Assembly (NCBI GenBank): GCA_963921825.1
Contig: OY997593.1
Coordinates: 60,372,039-60,436,038 of the forward strand
Direction of reading: 5' to 3'
DNA length: 64,000 bases
From: Erodium maritimum
Taxonomy: Eukaryota > Streptophyta > Magnoliopsida > Geraniales > Geraniaceae
This document shows, piece after piece, positions 25,091 through 35,688 of the stretch. Positions within the stretch are counted from its first letter, which is position 1; every line of letters starts with the position of its first letter. The notes beneath the pieces are model-generated. The model saw only the letters and a program-made list of their open reading frames with translations, did no database searches and was not told the origin of the DNA. Both the position numbers and the translations under genes were made by a program.

Positions 25091-28000
25091 CTAGTTCCAA
25101 TCTAAACTCCAATCTATTCCCATTGACCTTACATGCCTCTCATGTTTAGGCAACGATAGTGCCTTAGTCAACGGGTCGGCTATGTTATCATCAGTTGCAA
25201 TATAGGTGATCTTCACATCGCCTCGGTTCAGTATCTCTCTGATGAGGTGATATCGCCGCAGTACATGTTTGGATTTGTTATGCGATCTGGGCTCTTTAGC
25301 TTGCGCAATAGCCCCTGTGTTGTCGCAAAATAGGTTCACCGGGCTGGATGGGTTTTTGATTACACCCAACCCTGCCGTGAACTTCCTAATCCACACAGCC
25401 TCCTTGGCCGCCTCTGCAGCCGCTATGTACTCGGCCTCTGTCGTGGAGTCAGCGACGGTGTCTTGCTTCACGCTCTTCCAGCTGAAAGCTCCGCCATTCA
25501 GCGTGAACACATATCCTGACTGACTTCTAAAGTCATCTGGATCTGTCTGGAAACTAGCGTCTACATATCCATTAACAACTAGTTCAGAATCATCTTTTCC
25601 CCCGTACACTAGAAACGCGTCCTTAGTTCTTCTCAAATATTTGAGAATCGCTTTGACCGCTATCCAGTGTTCCTCACCAGGGTTAGACTGATGTCTGCTG
25701 GTACAACTCAAGGCATATGAGACATCCGGTCTCGTGCATATCATGGAATACATGATCGATCCTACCGCCGAAGCGTATGGGATTCGCATCATTCTTTTCA
25801 GCTCATCAGGTGTCTTAGGACACTGAGTCTTGCTGAGATGAACGCCATGACGTGCGGGTAAGAGTCCTTTCTTGGAATCAAGAATTGAGAACCTACTCAA
25901 TACCTTGTTCACATAGGTGCTTTGACTTAAACCCAAGACCCTCTTGGTGCGATCTCTATATATCTTAATCCCTAAGATATAAGCAGCATCGCCTAAGTCC
26001 TTCATTGAGAAACACTTCCCTAACCAAGCTTTAGTCTCGTGCAAGGTTGGGATGTCGTTTCCAATGAGTAGTATGTCATCGACATACAACACCAGAAAGG
26101 TAATCATACCCCCATTTGCCTTCTTGTAAACGCAAGGTTCATCTTCATTCTTGATAAAGCCAAATCCAATTACAGCTTCATCAAAACGAAGGTTCCAACT
26201 CCGAGAAGCTTGTTTCAATCCATAAATGGATTTCAACAACTTACAAATCTTTCCCTTATTCTTCGGATCGACAAAACCTTTGGGTTGAGACATATAAACG
26301 TCCTCCGACAAATTTCCGTTTAGGAAAGCGGTTTTGACATCCATTTGCCATATCTCGTAATCGTGATATGCAGCTATGGCAAGAAGAATTCGGATAGATT
26401 TGACCATAGCCACTGGGGAAAAGGTTTCCTCATAGTCAATCCCTTGGATCTGCCTATAACCTTTCGCCACCAGTCGGGCTTTGTAGGTCTGAGGGTTGCC
26501 TTCCATGTCCATCTTCACCTTGAAGATCCATTTGCATCCGATGGTTCTTACACCACCGATGGGATCAACCAGTTCCCAGACTTGGTTGTCCGACATGGAT
26601 TGCATTTCCTCCCTCATGGCTCCCAGCCATAACTCAGAGTCGGGTCCGTCCACAGCTTCCTGAAATGTAGCTGGATCATCGTGATCCACCACAAGCTCAC
26701 CGTCACCTCCAGACACAAAGTAACCATATCTCGGAGGTGGACGACTAACCCTTTCAGATCGCCTTGGACCTTCTGGAATTGTTGCAGGAACTGGTCCTTG
26801 CTCTACGACCATCTCAGGCTCTTCTACAGGGTTGTCCAGTGGATCAGTTGGATCTGTACCACCCTGAATTTCTTCTAGATGTACAACCCTCCCACTGACG
26901 TCTTTGGAAATAAACTCCCTTTCCATAAAGACCCCACCCCGAGCGACGAACACCGTGTTCTCGCTGGGTTTGTAGAAGTAGTACCCCATTGTTTCTTTGG
27001 GATACCCAACGAAGGTGCATTTATCAGATCTTGGTTCGAGCTTAGTCGGAACTAAACGTTTCACATAAGTCTCGCAACCCCAAATCTTTAGGAAGGACAA
27101 AACGGGCTTTCTCCCGCGCCATTTCTCAAATGGTGTCCCTTCCACAGCCTTCGTCGGAGCCCGATTCAAAATGAATGCGGCCGTCTCCAGAGCATAACCC
27201 CAGAAAGAGATTGGGAGATCAGTCCCACTAATCATGGACCGGACCATATCCAATAAAGTCCGATTTCTCCGTTCGGACACACCATTCAATTGTGGTGTTC
27301 CGGGAGGAGTCCATTCCGAAAGGATCCCACTTTCTGCTAGATGATCTAAAAACTCTGTGGTCAAGTATTCTCCACCTCGATCTGATCGAAGTGCTTTAAT
27401 ACTTTTCCCGAGCTGGTTTTCTACTTCCGTCTTAAACTCTTTGAATTTATCAAAAGCTTCAGACTTATGTCTCATCAAATAGACATAACCATATCTACTG
27501 AAGTCGTCAGTAAATGTGATAAAGTAGCTAAAACCCCTCCTGGCAAGTGTGCTCATTGGTCCACACACATCCGAGTGTATTAGCCCCAATAAGTCACCCG
27601 CCCTTTCACCGCGACCGATGAAGGGCGCTTTAGTCAGTTTGCCCATCAAACAAGATTCGCATCTATCAATCGAATGAAATTCGAATGGACTAAGAAGTCC
27701 ACACTTGTGAAGTGTTGATATGCGTTTCTCGTTTATGTGGCCTAAACGACAATGCCATAAAAGAGTTTGGTCTAAATCATTGGACTTAGACCTCTTGGTA
27801 TTTACATTATATATAGAGCTTGAGGCATTGTTATCCATATCCAATATGTACAATCCTCCAACCATTTTGGCGCTAGCATAAAATATATCATTGCATAAAA
27901 TATTGAAAATCCCATTTCCAACATCAAAATTGTATCCTTCCTTGTCCAACAAAGAAATAGATACAATATTCCTACTGAAAGTAGGTACACAATATACATT

Positions 28001-29116
28001 GTTCAAAACAAAAACTAGCCCACTTGGCAAAAGAAGACTTATGGATCCTACAGCAGTCGCCACAACTCTAGTCTTGTTGCCCACTCTGAGGTCCACCTCG
28101 TCCTTCTTCAAGCTTCTCCTACCTTCCAGCCACTGCACATTAGTACAAATGTGAGATTCAGCCCCGGTATCCAATACCCATGAATCTTTGGAAGTAGTGA
28201 GATTTAGCTCTATAAAGAAAATACCTGATGAAGGCACAGTCCCACCGCCCTTCTTCAGATCATCCAGAAACTTCCTGCAATCTTTCTTCCAGTGACCAGG
28301 CTGTTGACAGTAGAAGCAGACATTCTCGACATCCTTCCCCTTCCTTGAGGACTCCCCGGTCCTAGGAGGGTTAGGACGCTTCGGATGCCTCATCTTTCCT
28401 GCCAAGTGCATAGGGGCCTTGCCCTTACCACTAACAGTTCCCTTATTCTTGAAACTGTTTCCCTGTCTGACCATCAGAACATCCTTGGATCCCTGATCCT
28501 TGACGTTCTTTTCAGCAGTTACCAACATTCCATGCAACTCTGAAATGGTCTTGTCCATATCGTGCATATGATAGTTCATGACGAACGTAGCATATGAACG
28601 AGGAAGGGAACGCAGAACCACATCCGCTGCCATCTCGTTCTCTATCTTAAGACCCAGTCGATTAAGATGTTCGAGATGCCCCTTCATCTTTAGGACATGA
28701 GGACCCACGGAGACTCCTGCTGACATTTTGCAGGAGAGAAGTTCATTAAGGACATTGTATCTCACGATACGTGCCCTTTCCTTGAACATACCCTTTATGA
28801 TCCCCATCATAGTATAGGGGTCATCAGAGTACTCCATGAACTGGTCTTGGAGATCAGACTCCATGCAGCCCAGCATAATACATGCCACATCTATAGAATC
28901 GCTAAGGTGCTTTTGGTATGCATCCTTAACGGCCCTAATGGCATTATTAGCTGGCTCCTCAGGGATAGCCTGGTCTAGGACATATTCTTTGCGCTCGAAT
29001 TTGAGGACTATCCTCAAGTTTCTGTCCCAGTCCAAGTAGTTTGTCCCACTTAGCTTGATCCTATCAAGAATGGTTTTTAGTGACAAACTACTATTGTTCG
29101 CTGAAGTACTTGCCAT
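25091..29116 (-). CDS. Ty1/copia gag-pol polyprotein, intact (copia B)
   Basis: A single uninterrupted frame of 1341 codons in copia domain order. Gag covers about 1-260 and the zinc knuckle CX2CX4HX4C is at C267, C270, H275 and C280. The protease has DTGA at 316-319. The integrase has an HHCC finger (H455, H460, C486, C489) and catalytic D516, D579 and E615. The reverse transcriptase spans about 845-1095, with D926 in 'QMDVKTAFLNG' and YVDD at 1011-1014. RNase H has D1186, E1227 and D1265. Length and all catalytic residues are normal. The start is the first ATG after a 1.5-kb leader. The protein would assemble cytoplasmic virus-like particles, copy element RNA and integrate the cDNA. The copia lineage is not assigned. 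Confidence 0.97.
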   Translation of the reverse strand: MASTSANNSSLSLKTILDRIKLSGTNYLDWDRNLRIVLKFERKEYVLDQAIPEEPANNAIRAVKDAYQKHLSDSIDVACIMLGCMESDLQDQFMEYSDDPYTMMGIIKGMFKERARIVRYNVLNELLSCKMSAGVSVGPHVLKMKGHLEHLNRLGLKIENEMAADVVLRSLPRSYATFVMNYHMHDMDKTISELHGMLVTAEKNVKDQGSKDVLMVRQGNSFKNKGTVSGKGKAPMHLAGKMRHPKRPNPPRTGESSRKGKDVENVCFYCQQPGHWKKDCRKFLDDLKKGGGTVPSSGIFFIELNLTTSKDSWVLDTGAESHICTNVQWLEGRRSLKKDEVDLRVGNKTRVVATAVGSISLLLPSGLVFVLNNVYCVPTFSRNIVSISLLDKEGYNFDVGNGIFNILCNDIFYASAKMVGGLYILDMDNNASSSIYNVNTKRSKSNDLDQTLLWHCRLGHINEKRISTLHKCGLLSPFEFHSIDRCESCLMGKLTKAPFIGRGERAGDLLGLIHSDVCGPMSTLARRGFSYFITFTDDFSRYGYVYLMRHKSEAFDKFKEFKTEVENQLGKSIKALRSDRGGEYLTTEFLDHLAESGILSEWTPPGTPQLNGVSERRNRTLLDMVRSMISGTDLPISFWGYALETAAFILNRAPTKAVEGTPFEKWRGRKPVLSFLKIWGCETYVKRLVPTKLEPRSDKCTFVGYPKETMGYYFYKPSENTVFVARGGVFMEREFISKDVSGRVVHLEEIQGGTDPTDPLDNPVEEPEMVVEQGPVPATIPEGPRRSERVSRPPPRYGYFVSGGDGELVVDHDDPATFQEAVDGPDSELWLGAMREEMQSMSDNQVWELVDPIGGVRTIGCKWIFKVKMDMEGNPQTYKARLVAKGYRQIQGIDYEETFSPVAMVKSIRILLAIAAYHDYEIWQMDVKTAFLNGNLSEDVYMSQPKGFVDPKNKGKICKLLKSIYGLKQASRSWNLRFDEAVIGFGFIKNEDEPCVYKKANGGMITFLVLYVDDILLIGNDIPTLHETKAWLGKCFSMKDLGDAAYILGIKIYRDRTKRVLGLSQSTYVNKVLSRFSILDSKKGLLPARHGVHLSKTQCPKTPDELKRMMRIPYASAVGSIMYSMICTRPDVSYALSCTSRHQSNPGEEHWIAVKAILKYLRRTKDAFLVYGGKDDSELVVNGYVDASFQTDPDDFRSQSGYVFTLNGGAFSWKSVKQDTVADSTTEAEYIAAAEAAKEAVWIRKFTAGLGVIKNPSSPVNLFCDNTGAIAQAKEPRSHNKSKHVLRRYHLIREILNRGDVKITYIATDDNIADPLTKALSLPKHERHVRSMGIDWSLDWN

Positions 29117-30650
29117 TTGATCTACACGACAAACAAAATATAATCAGTAAACTGAATAAATTTTATGAAGATCAAGTTCAAACACCAACCAATTGATTCT
29201 AAACCTTTAGAACCTAAAACCAAGATCCTTGATTCACCCGATTAAGCTGAACTAATGCTCACTACTTAATCGAGCTATGTAGGTAGGACTCCATCCAATC
29301 ACATCCAATGTGACTCTTGGCTAGGGTATGTACTCATGTACACGGCTTACCCTATCTAATACCCTAGCTCAACCTCAGGCTGAGAATCGTAGTCGGGTCC
29401 ACCAATTTTCAACTATGGCCCGTCACTATGTGGGTGCTCCGCTAATGCGCACGACACCTACACATGTCGTCCAAACCTACTACCCCGCTTTCCCATGGAT
29501 GCTCCGCTAATGCGCACGACACCCATAGGACGGGGAGGTAGTAAGGTGTTGATAATTGGGAGGTATCGGACATGACCCGTTTTTACTTGTCCGGTTGTGT
29601 TTTAAACTTTTGGCACATCCTAGATGCGATGAGCACATCAACTACATTCCAAATGTAATGATGCCTCCAATTACATCCAATGTAATTCTTCCTTCGAACC
29701 CGTCAACTACATCCAATGTAATGACGATTCTAAGGGCTCACAGACAATGATTAAAACCAATTTTATCTTTGCATGTGAGGTGATATGCTCGGTAAATTAA
29801 GTTAAGCATGCAATTCTAAAACACATAGAAAAGATCATGCAAAAACTAAACCAAGCATAAAGCGTTAAATATGTACATAATAGCCCACTAAACTAACTCC
29901 CACTAGCTTCTTGAGCTCCACCGACTCCAAGCCGATGTCAAAACCCGAGAAGCCACCAAATGACCTTTTCGCCCTTTCTTCGTCTTGAGTAAAATATTAC
30001 AATTTAATACACGACTCGCAGGTCGGGAATTAATAAATATTACAAATAAGTGGTACGACGACCACACCTCGAAAAAATAATTACACGCTAACTCTAACGG
30101 CTCGCAGGCCGTGAAAAGCGATAAATAATTAAATCAAACTCGGGGCTATTATGTACACCATGCCAACATCACATCACACATCGTGTTATCAAACAAGCAT
30201 GTTATCAAACATCATGTGATTTTCCGGTTTTAATTAATTGCCAAGTTTCGAAAATTTTTGATACTCGGTTTATCGAAACCGTTCAAAATTGAAACTTTTG
30301 AACATTTGATTTTTGAGTTCATCAAGACGGTTCCAAACTCGTCATGACTAACAAAACGGTTTAGCTCAGCATATTGACCATCCAATGGTCATGCTTGGCC
30401 TAGCTCCGTCCAACGGAGCCCCGTTCGGTCCCGGTTTCGGCTCCCCGAGAGTCCCGCTCCCGAGACCCGAAAAATCAAATTTTTTTCAAAAATTCCAGAT
30501 TTGATAAACTTTTCAAAAATTCATTTTTCATGCATTAAACCCATAAACAAGAATTTAAAACATGTTATCAAACAATTTAGCAAATTAACATGCAAAACCG
30601 AAACTAGCAAGCAAAACCGAAAGTTCTCTTGTGAATCCCGAAGGTAGCAC
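29117..30650 (-). other. Untranslated leader of copia B
   Basis: About 1.5 kb separates the primer-binding site from the gag ATG and has no long frame. It holds short palindromic repeats ATTACATCCAATGTAAT (29670-29686) and two relatives (about 29641-29659 and 29706-29722). It also has two copies of a 'gctccgctaatgcgcacgacacc' block about 70 bp apart (near 29437 and 29500). Copia A has the same arrangement at 17520-17770. Such a leader would hold the packaging and dimerisation signals; that role is inferred. Confidence 0.7.
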
Positions 30651-30664
30651 GGCTCTGATACCAC
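30651..30664 (-). other. Primer-binding site of copia B (initiator-Met tRNA)
   Basis: The minus strand reads GTGGTATCAGAGCC immediately inside the 5' LTR; TGGTATCAGAGC complements the 3' end of plant initiator-Met tRNA. Confidence 0.95.
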
Positions 30665-32340
30665 TGTTGGGTCTCGATGGAGGGTATGAACACATACTTG
30701 CAGCGGAAATAACTCGAGACCATGTCATAGAACACTACCAAATATTAGATACACAAGAGAATAAACAATATGGATGTTTCCTTACCAACTAGTTCAAGAA
30801 AAGGAAGAGAACACCAAAGAAACGATGATCGGCTTGAGTCTCCAAGACGCCTACGTATCCAAATGGAATCAAAGCCACGTAGTTCTTCTTTAGATGACTC
30901 AAGAACACAACAAGAGGGGGGAAAAGTGCCAAACTCGAAATTGTAGTGTGAGAGGGAGAGAAGTTGTGTTTCTATTCTTGTCTTGTGATTTGTTGTAGGA
31001 AAAAGATGACTTAAACCATCAACAACCATCAAGGACAAGTAAGGTGTGAAGCATGGTGTGAAGTAAGACAAGCATGGTGCTAAGTATGGCAAGACAAGAT
31101 GGGTTAGGTGGTGAATCACCAACACCTTAATCCTTGTCTTGCTTACTTAGTACTAATTAATCAAGACTTGATTAATTAGTTCCATGGGCCTTGGTTGCAT
31201 GGGCCTTTCATGGGCCTCTTGGAACATGGCCCATGGCCATTCCCAACGAGGTCCCGTGACGTGCTCATCGCCTCCAAGCCTTCCATACCGGAAATGTCCA
31301 ACATTATCCGACGCGATCAATCCCAAGACTCCAAGCCTTGTCTTGATCCGTAATGTCCTATTCACTTACGGGCACATGACCCAAAACCCAGTTTTGGTCA
31401 TGTCCCGAGACAACTCTCTTTTGGCCATTCTCCATAAATGTGTCAATGAGTTTCATCCTTCGGTGTGACCCTTAGGTCTATGCATGTCGATAGATCAACG
31501 TAAAATCCCATTTTACTTGATCCTATATAAGTGGCAACTAACGAGACTTTAGTATTGCCTGACACTACATAGCGAATCGAACCAATCGATTCTAACCTTT
31601 CCGTCCTCCCTGTCATTATCCTTTTATCTCCGATATCCTGATTGAGATAAGGCATAGAGCCGTCATCCTTATTATTCTCAATCACTGTTCCTTGATATGT
31701 GAGATGACTGAATATATGATACCTAGTATCATGTGCATGGCCATGCTATTCTTTCAGTCACTCTCGATCAAGCGGCCGAGAACCGATATCTTTCCCATAC
31801 CTCAGTATGAGGGATAAATCCCTTAGCCGTCTTTCGTGTCACTCATGCAACCCGTCCCCAAGCCAATCCTGGCCGTTATGGAAGCCCTGTTACGGACAAC
31901 GTTAGGCTCAGGTCAAACTTAGTTGTTGACTGCATAGTGATCACAAAGACTCCTTGGTCTAAGGATACATGACAAGCTACGACACTGAATATGTTAATGA
32001 CTCAATCTATGGCACACATTCAGGGCGGGTCGTCCAATATCATGTCCCACATGATATCTATGATCAGACTCCGGAATCCCATTCCAATGACTAACAGAAC
32101 GTAAGCCATGAAGAGCCATCTTTCATACTAGTCGCTTCTAGTGAAGCTTTATTGACTAGGGACCCATCGAGTGTGATCCATCTCGATCTATGGTTCTATT
32201 CGCATGGTGGGCATAGATCAGAAATCACATCGATATATTACTCCAACACATAAGTAATAGAAAGCCGCTTTAATCTTATTGCTAATGATGATATATACAT
32301 TTGGACATTTATGATTGAACTACGGGCACTAAGACTAACA
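30665..32340 (-). repeat. 5' LTR of copia B (1676 bp)
   Basis: TGTT...AACA ends, followed by the right-hand TSD GCTTC (32341-32345). As 5' LTR it should hold the element promoter; I did not single out a TATA box. It is near-identical to the 23401-25076 LTR. Confidence 0.96.
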
Positions 32341-32926
32341 GCTTCGTCCTTAACATTTTCGGGTGAAAAGTGTTGTAGGAATTCCTCTCTGAATTCCTCC
32401 CATGTCGAGATTCCCTCATCATCATACTTAGCATCCTAGCACATTCTACGCCACCACAAAGCAGCTGTATCAGTAAGATAATATGTAATGTTTCTCAACT
32501 TATTGGTATCATCCAACATTCCTACGCCCTCAAAGTAGCTCTCTATGCTCCAAAGGAAGTTATCAACCTCCTTGAAAACAGGACCTCCATCAAAAGGTTT
32601 TGGCCGGATGACATCGACCTTTGGGAACGCCGAGCTTCCACCCTCATTTGCAATGGCTCTCTTGCAAATGGCCAATTCTTGCTGTAACGAAGTCACCAAC
32701 GCTTCCAGCACGTCCACTCTTTCTGTCTCCAGAGTCTTGAGTTTCTCCACTTCCTCGGCCAGCTTCTGCTCCACACGAGCAACCCTAGCCTCCAGATTGG
32801 GAGTAGGATCTCGAGACTTGCTCCTCTTCCTAGTTGTCACGTTGGACGTGTCAACACCATCACCAATAACGACCTCGTTGTTGTTCGCCATTGTTTCTCT
32901 AGACCAAACCAGGCTTTGATACTACT
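32341..32926 (-). pseudogene. Gypsy gag start (continuation of the 20393-23400 element)
   Basis: The gag frame starts at 32891, just 5' of the copia B insertion. It has an acidic, coiled-coil-like stretch with 'LEARVARVEQKLAEEVEKL' and then the gag core ('FKEVDNFLWSIESYFEG', 'TAALWWRRM'). A stop follows at about 32436, and the rest reads on into 23400 across copia B. A degenerate initiator-Met primer-binding site (minus-strand AGTATCAAAGC) is at about 32924-32913. Confidence 0.88.
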
Positions 32927-33424
32927 TGTCACGGGACCGGATTTCAATCTACAATCCGTGCGGCTCAAAACCACGTTCAAGCTATTATCCTTAGCTTAAC
33001 AAGCCTTGTGATCAGCCTTAACACCACTATACCTTGTTCAAGCTATTAACTTAGCTTAACAAGCCTAGAGGATACACTTGCTGAAGCTTAAATAAACATT
33101 AGAGCTAGTGGTAAACAAAAGAACACGAGAAAGAGTTTTTGGTCTCAAAGAGAGAGCTTTTGCATAAGTAAAGTAGAAAATGAATTGGTGATTTACAAAT
33201 GAGGGGTTCGGCCTCTATTTATACTACTCTACCCAAGAGATCACAAAGATCTTGGATAACAACAACAAAGAGGTTTGATTCGATCTTCCTTCTTAACTCT
33301 TATCTCTATCCTCATCTTGGTTCATCCTTATCCTTGTCTTACATTGCATATATCAAGTGTAAATTAGACAATAAAAATAGAACTCATCCAAGTAACAAGA
33401 TTCGTAAAATTTATCAGCTAAACA
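32927..33424 (-). repeat. 5' LTR of the gypsy element (498 bp)
   Basis: Begins TGTCACGGGACC and ends CAGCTAAACA in plus reading, i.e. TG...CA ends on the minus strand, with the primer-binding site next to 32927. The matching 3' LTR should lie beyond 20393 but is missing, having been lost with the end of the element. Confidence 0.85.
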
Positions 33425-33428
33425 GATA

Positions 33429-34363
33429 GTTTTTTTTTAAAGGGTGAACGATGGATTGTATTATCAGTGCATGTGAAGATTTACAAGTAGGACTAAAAAG
33501 TCCTGAGAATAGAATACGTCTAAGTCTCCCGTAAGACACTCGGCGCTCTTGAACCCGTAGAAATAGCCTAGTTTTCATCCTAGATAAGGATTACTATCCA
33601 TACGATCTACCCGATCCTGAAAATTGAAATAACCGAAAACAACTCAAAAAAGAAACTAAAACTGAGTCAAAATGCACCAAACTAAAACTAGGAAAAACGA
33701 GATGCTTCCTTACTTTTCCTACGACGGCCAAGCAACGTCGGTCCCAGGTCATGGGGGGTAGGACACCAGATCTTGACCACCCCATCACGAGGTCTGATCA
33801 TGGGTCCTAGCGAGGTTGTGTAGCAGTCCTCGCATGTTGATCATCGTTGTTCTCCTCTTCTATCATTTCGTCTTCACCGCTCGGTTGGTCCTCGAGGGAT
33901 ATCACCCCCACATGCAGTTGAATTACTACCCCACTCCTAAGGACTATTGGTGCAGACAATCTTGGAGGTCTCACTTTTGGAGCCGACTGGAGGTACAGAG
34001 ACGAAACCCTAGAGCCACGGGGCACTTGGAGTTGTGGCTAGGTCGGTTTCTAATTGTGAGTTTGTTGCAGGTCTTGTGTTTTCCTCAGGGTAGAAACCGA
34101 TCCCACAGATAGTGATCGGGGAGGGCTCGAGGTCCCTTGGTGCTCTCTTGCATTTGGATCCACAAAAACTTGAGTAACCCGAGCAGGAGAAACCATTACA
34201 GACAAGGCTCTGATAGTTGCAGTGGGAGAAGGAGGGAAGAAAGGACCTATTATAGACACAACCATGTGGACGGTGGAGGAAAGAGAAGGTTTGGCCATGG
34301 TGGCTGTGGAAGGAGGGAGAGAGGACTAAAATCCTAGAGTCTCTTAGACTAATATTTTTTTGG
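33429..34363 (-). mobile_element. LINE-like retroposon R2 with 13-bp TSD
   Basis: A poly(A) tail appears as ttttttttt at 33429-33438. The target duplications are AGCTAAACAGATA (33416-33428) and AGCTAAACGGATA (34364-34376), one mismatch. The 5' end (right side) is a CT-rich leader followed by an ATG at 34298 opening an 82-codon frame ('MAKPSLSSTVHMVVS'). No reverse transcriptase is present. Its left TSD overlaps the outer 9 bases of the gypsy LTR, so it inserted at the LTR boundary after the gypsy element. Confidence 0.8.
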
Positions 34364-34376
34364 AGCTAAACGGATA

Positions 34377-35688
34377 ATTAATTGGTGTTAACCACTGGGT
34401 ACATCAACAAGTTTTTTTTTTATCAGCGAGGTTTTATAATCCTGTAGCCCCAAAGATAGGATGTTGCGGATGCTGCAATTACAGCCAGATTACAATGTTC
34501 AAAGGAACAGATCATAATGATCAATTACAAAAAAGATGATGCACAAAAGCAAGATGAAATTGAAATGAAAGCATGATGAAATTGAAATGCAGAGACAACC
34601 TAGATTACAGTAGAATATAATTAAATAATTATGCAGAAGGAGGGCAAGCAACTGTAAACATTTTCGACGACAATTTTCTGGCGCACGTTAGAGGTTCACG
34701 AACCCATTCAGAAATGGAGAAGCTGACTTGCACCCGTCTAACGCCTTGAGGACCCATTCCATTCTCGGTAGAATCCTCACAGAGCGGGTCCACATTATCA
34801 TTCTCCGATTGCCAGTGATCAATCGTCTCGTTTTGAGCTTGGAGATATGCCTTGAGAAGTGTCTCTCTTCCTCTGGTTTTGTACATTGATAGATTTTACC
34901 AGAAATAAAAGTCAATTGACCCATTAACTCTACGACTCCATGATTTTGCACTGCATGTGCTCTAAAGCGGCTCAATACTCTCCAATATTTGTATCAGACT
35001 AATCCACTCCTTTAATACAATTTCATGGAAAACAAAGTTTGTCATGACGGTTCACGTAAAGTCGCACAGGGAACTGTTTTGTTGAACAGATAACATCAAA
35101 CCATTAATCCACCGTTGTCATTAATATGTACACATTAAAGTTTCAATGTCAGGTTAATTTTAAATCAACTTATACGTATTAAATTGGACTCCACGCTTTT
35201 TCTTTCTGTACAAATTCAGTCGTCTCAATTTTATTAGATATGTTGTTATACTTCATTTGCAATATATTATAACTATGAAAATTTGAGAGGACAAGATAAC
35301 AGAAATAGAGCATGAAATTAGAGATGTTGAGGGTGAGGGGGACCACGTGAAGGGCACGTGAAAGAGGACCCTGGTGGCATGGGGATGTTACTATGTGATG
35401 GATGTGTGTAATAGAGACTGGTTGGTCCCAAATGGATGTATCATGTATGATGTATGTGTGGCTCAATGATTTATGCCAAGAAAGATTGAATTTGATTGAT
35501 GGATTGCAATTATTGGTTTATGTGCGAGTGATTAGACTTTTTAGTGGGCTTAGTCACATCCATCTCATCCTCTCTCTCTATCTTTTACTTCTCTGGTCGA
35601 TGGTCGTGTCTCGGTTTTAATAAATTATTTAGCCACCGTGATTGTACTGACTATACCGTAGGAGGTATATTAAGATTTTTGTTTTTTT
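34377..35688. other. Stretch with one unassigned minus-strand frame and a G-box pair
   Basis: A poly(T) at about 34411-34420 followed by 'atcagcgaggtttta' looks like another LINE tail. A minus-strand frame at 34886-34629 (85 codons: 'LLKAYLQAQNETIDHW' to 'FTVACPPSA') looks compositionally protein-like, but I do not recognise it. An overlapping frame covers 34975-34688. Two CACGTG boxes lie at 35344-35349 and 35355-35360. It may be a gene relic; confidence is low. Confidence 0.35.
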
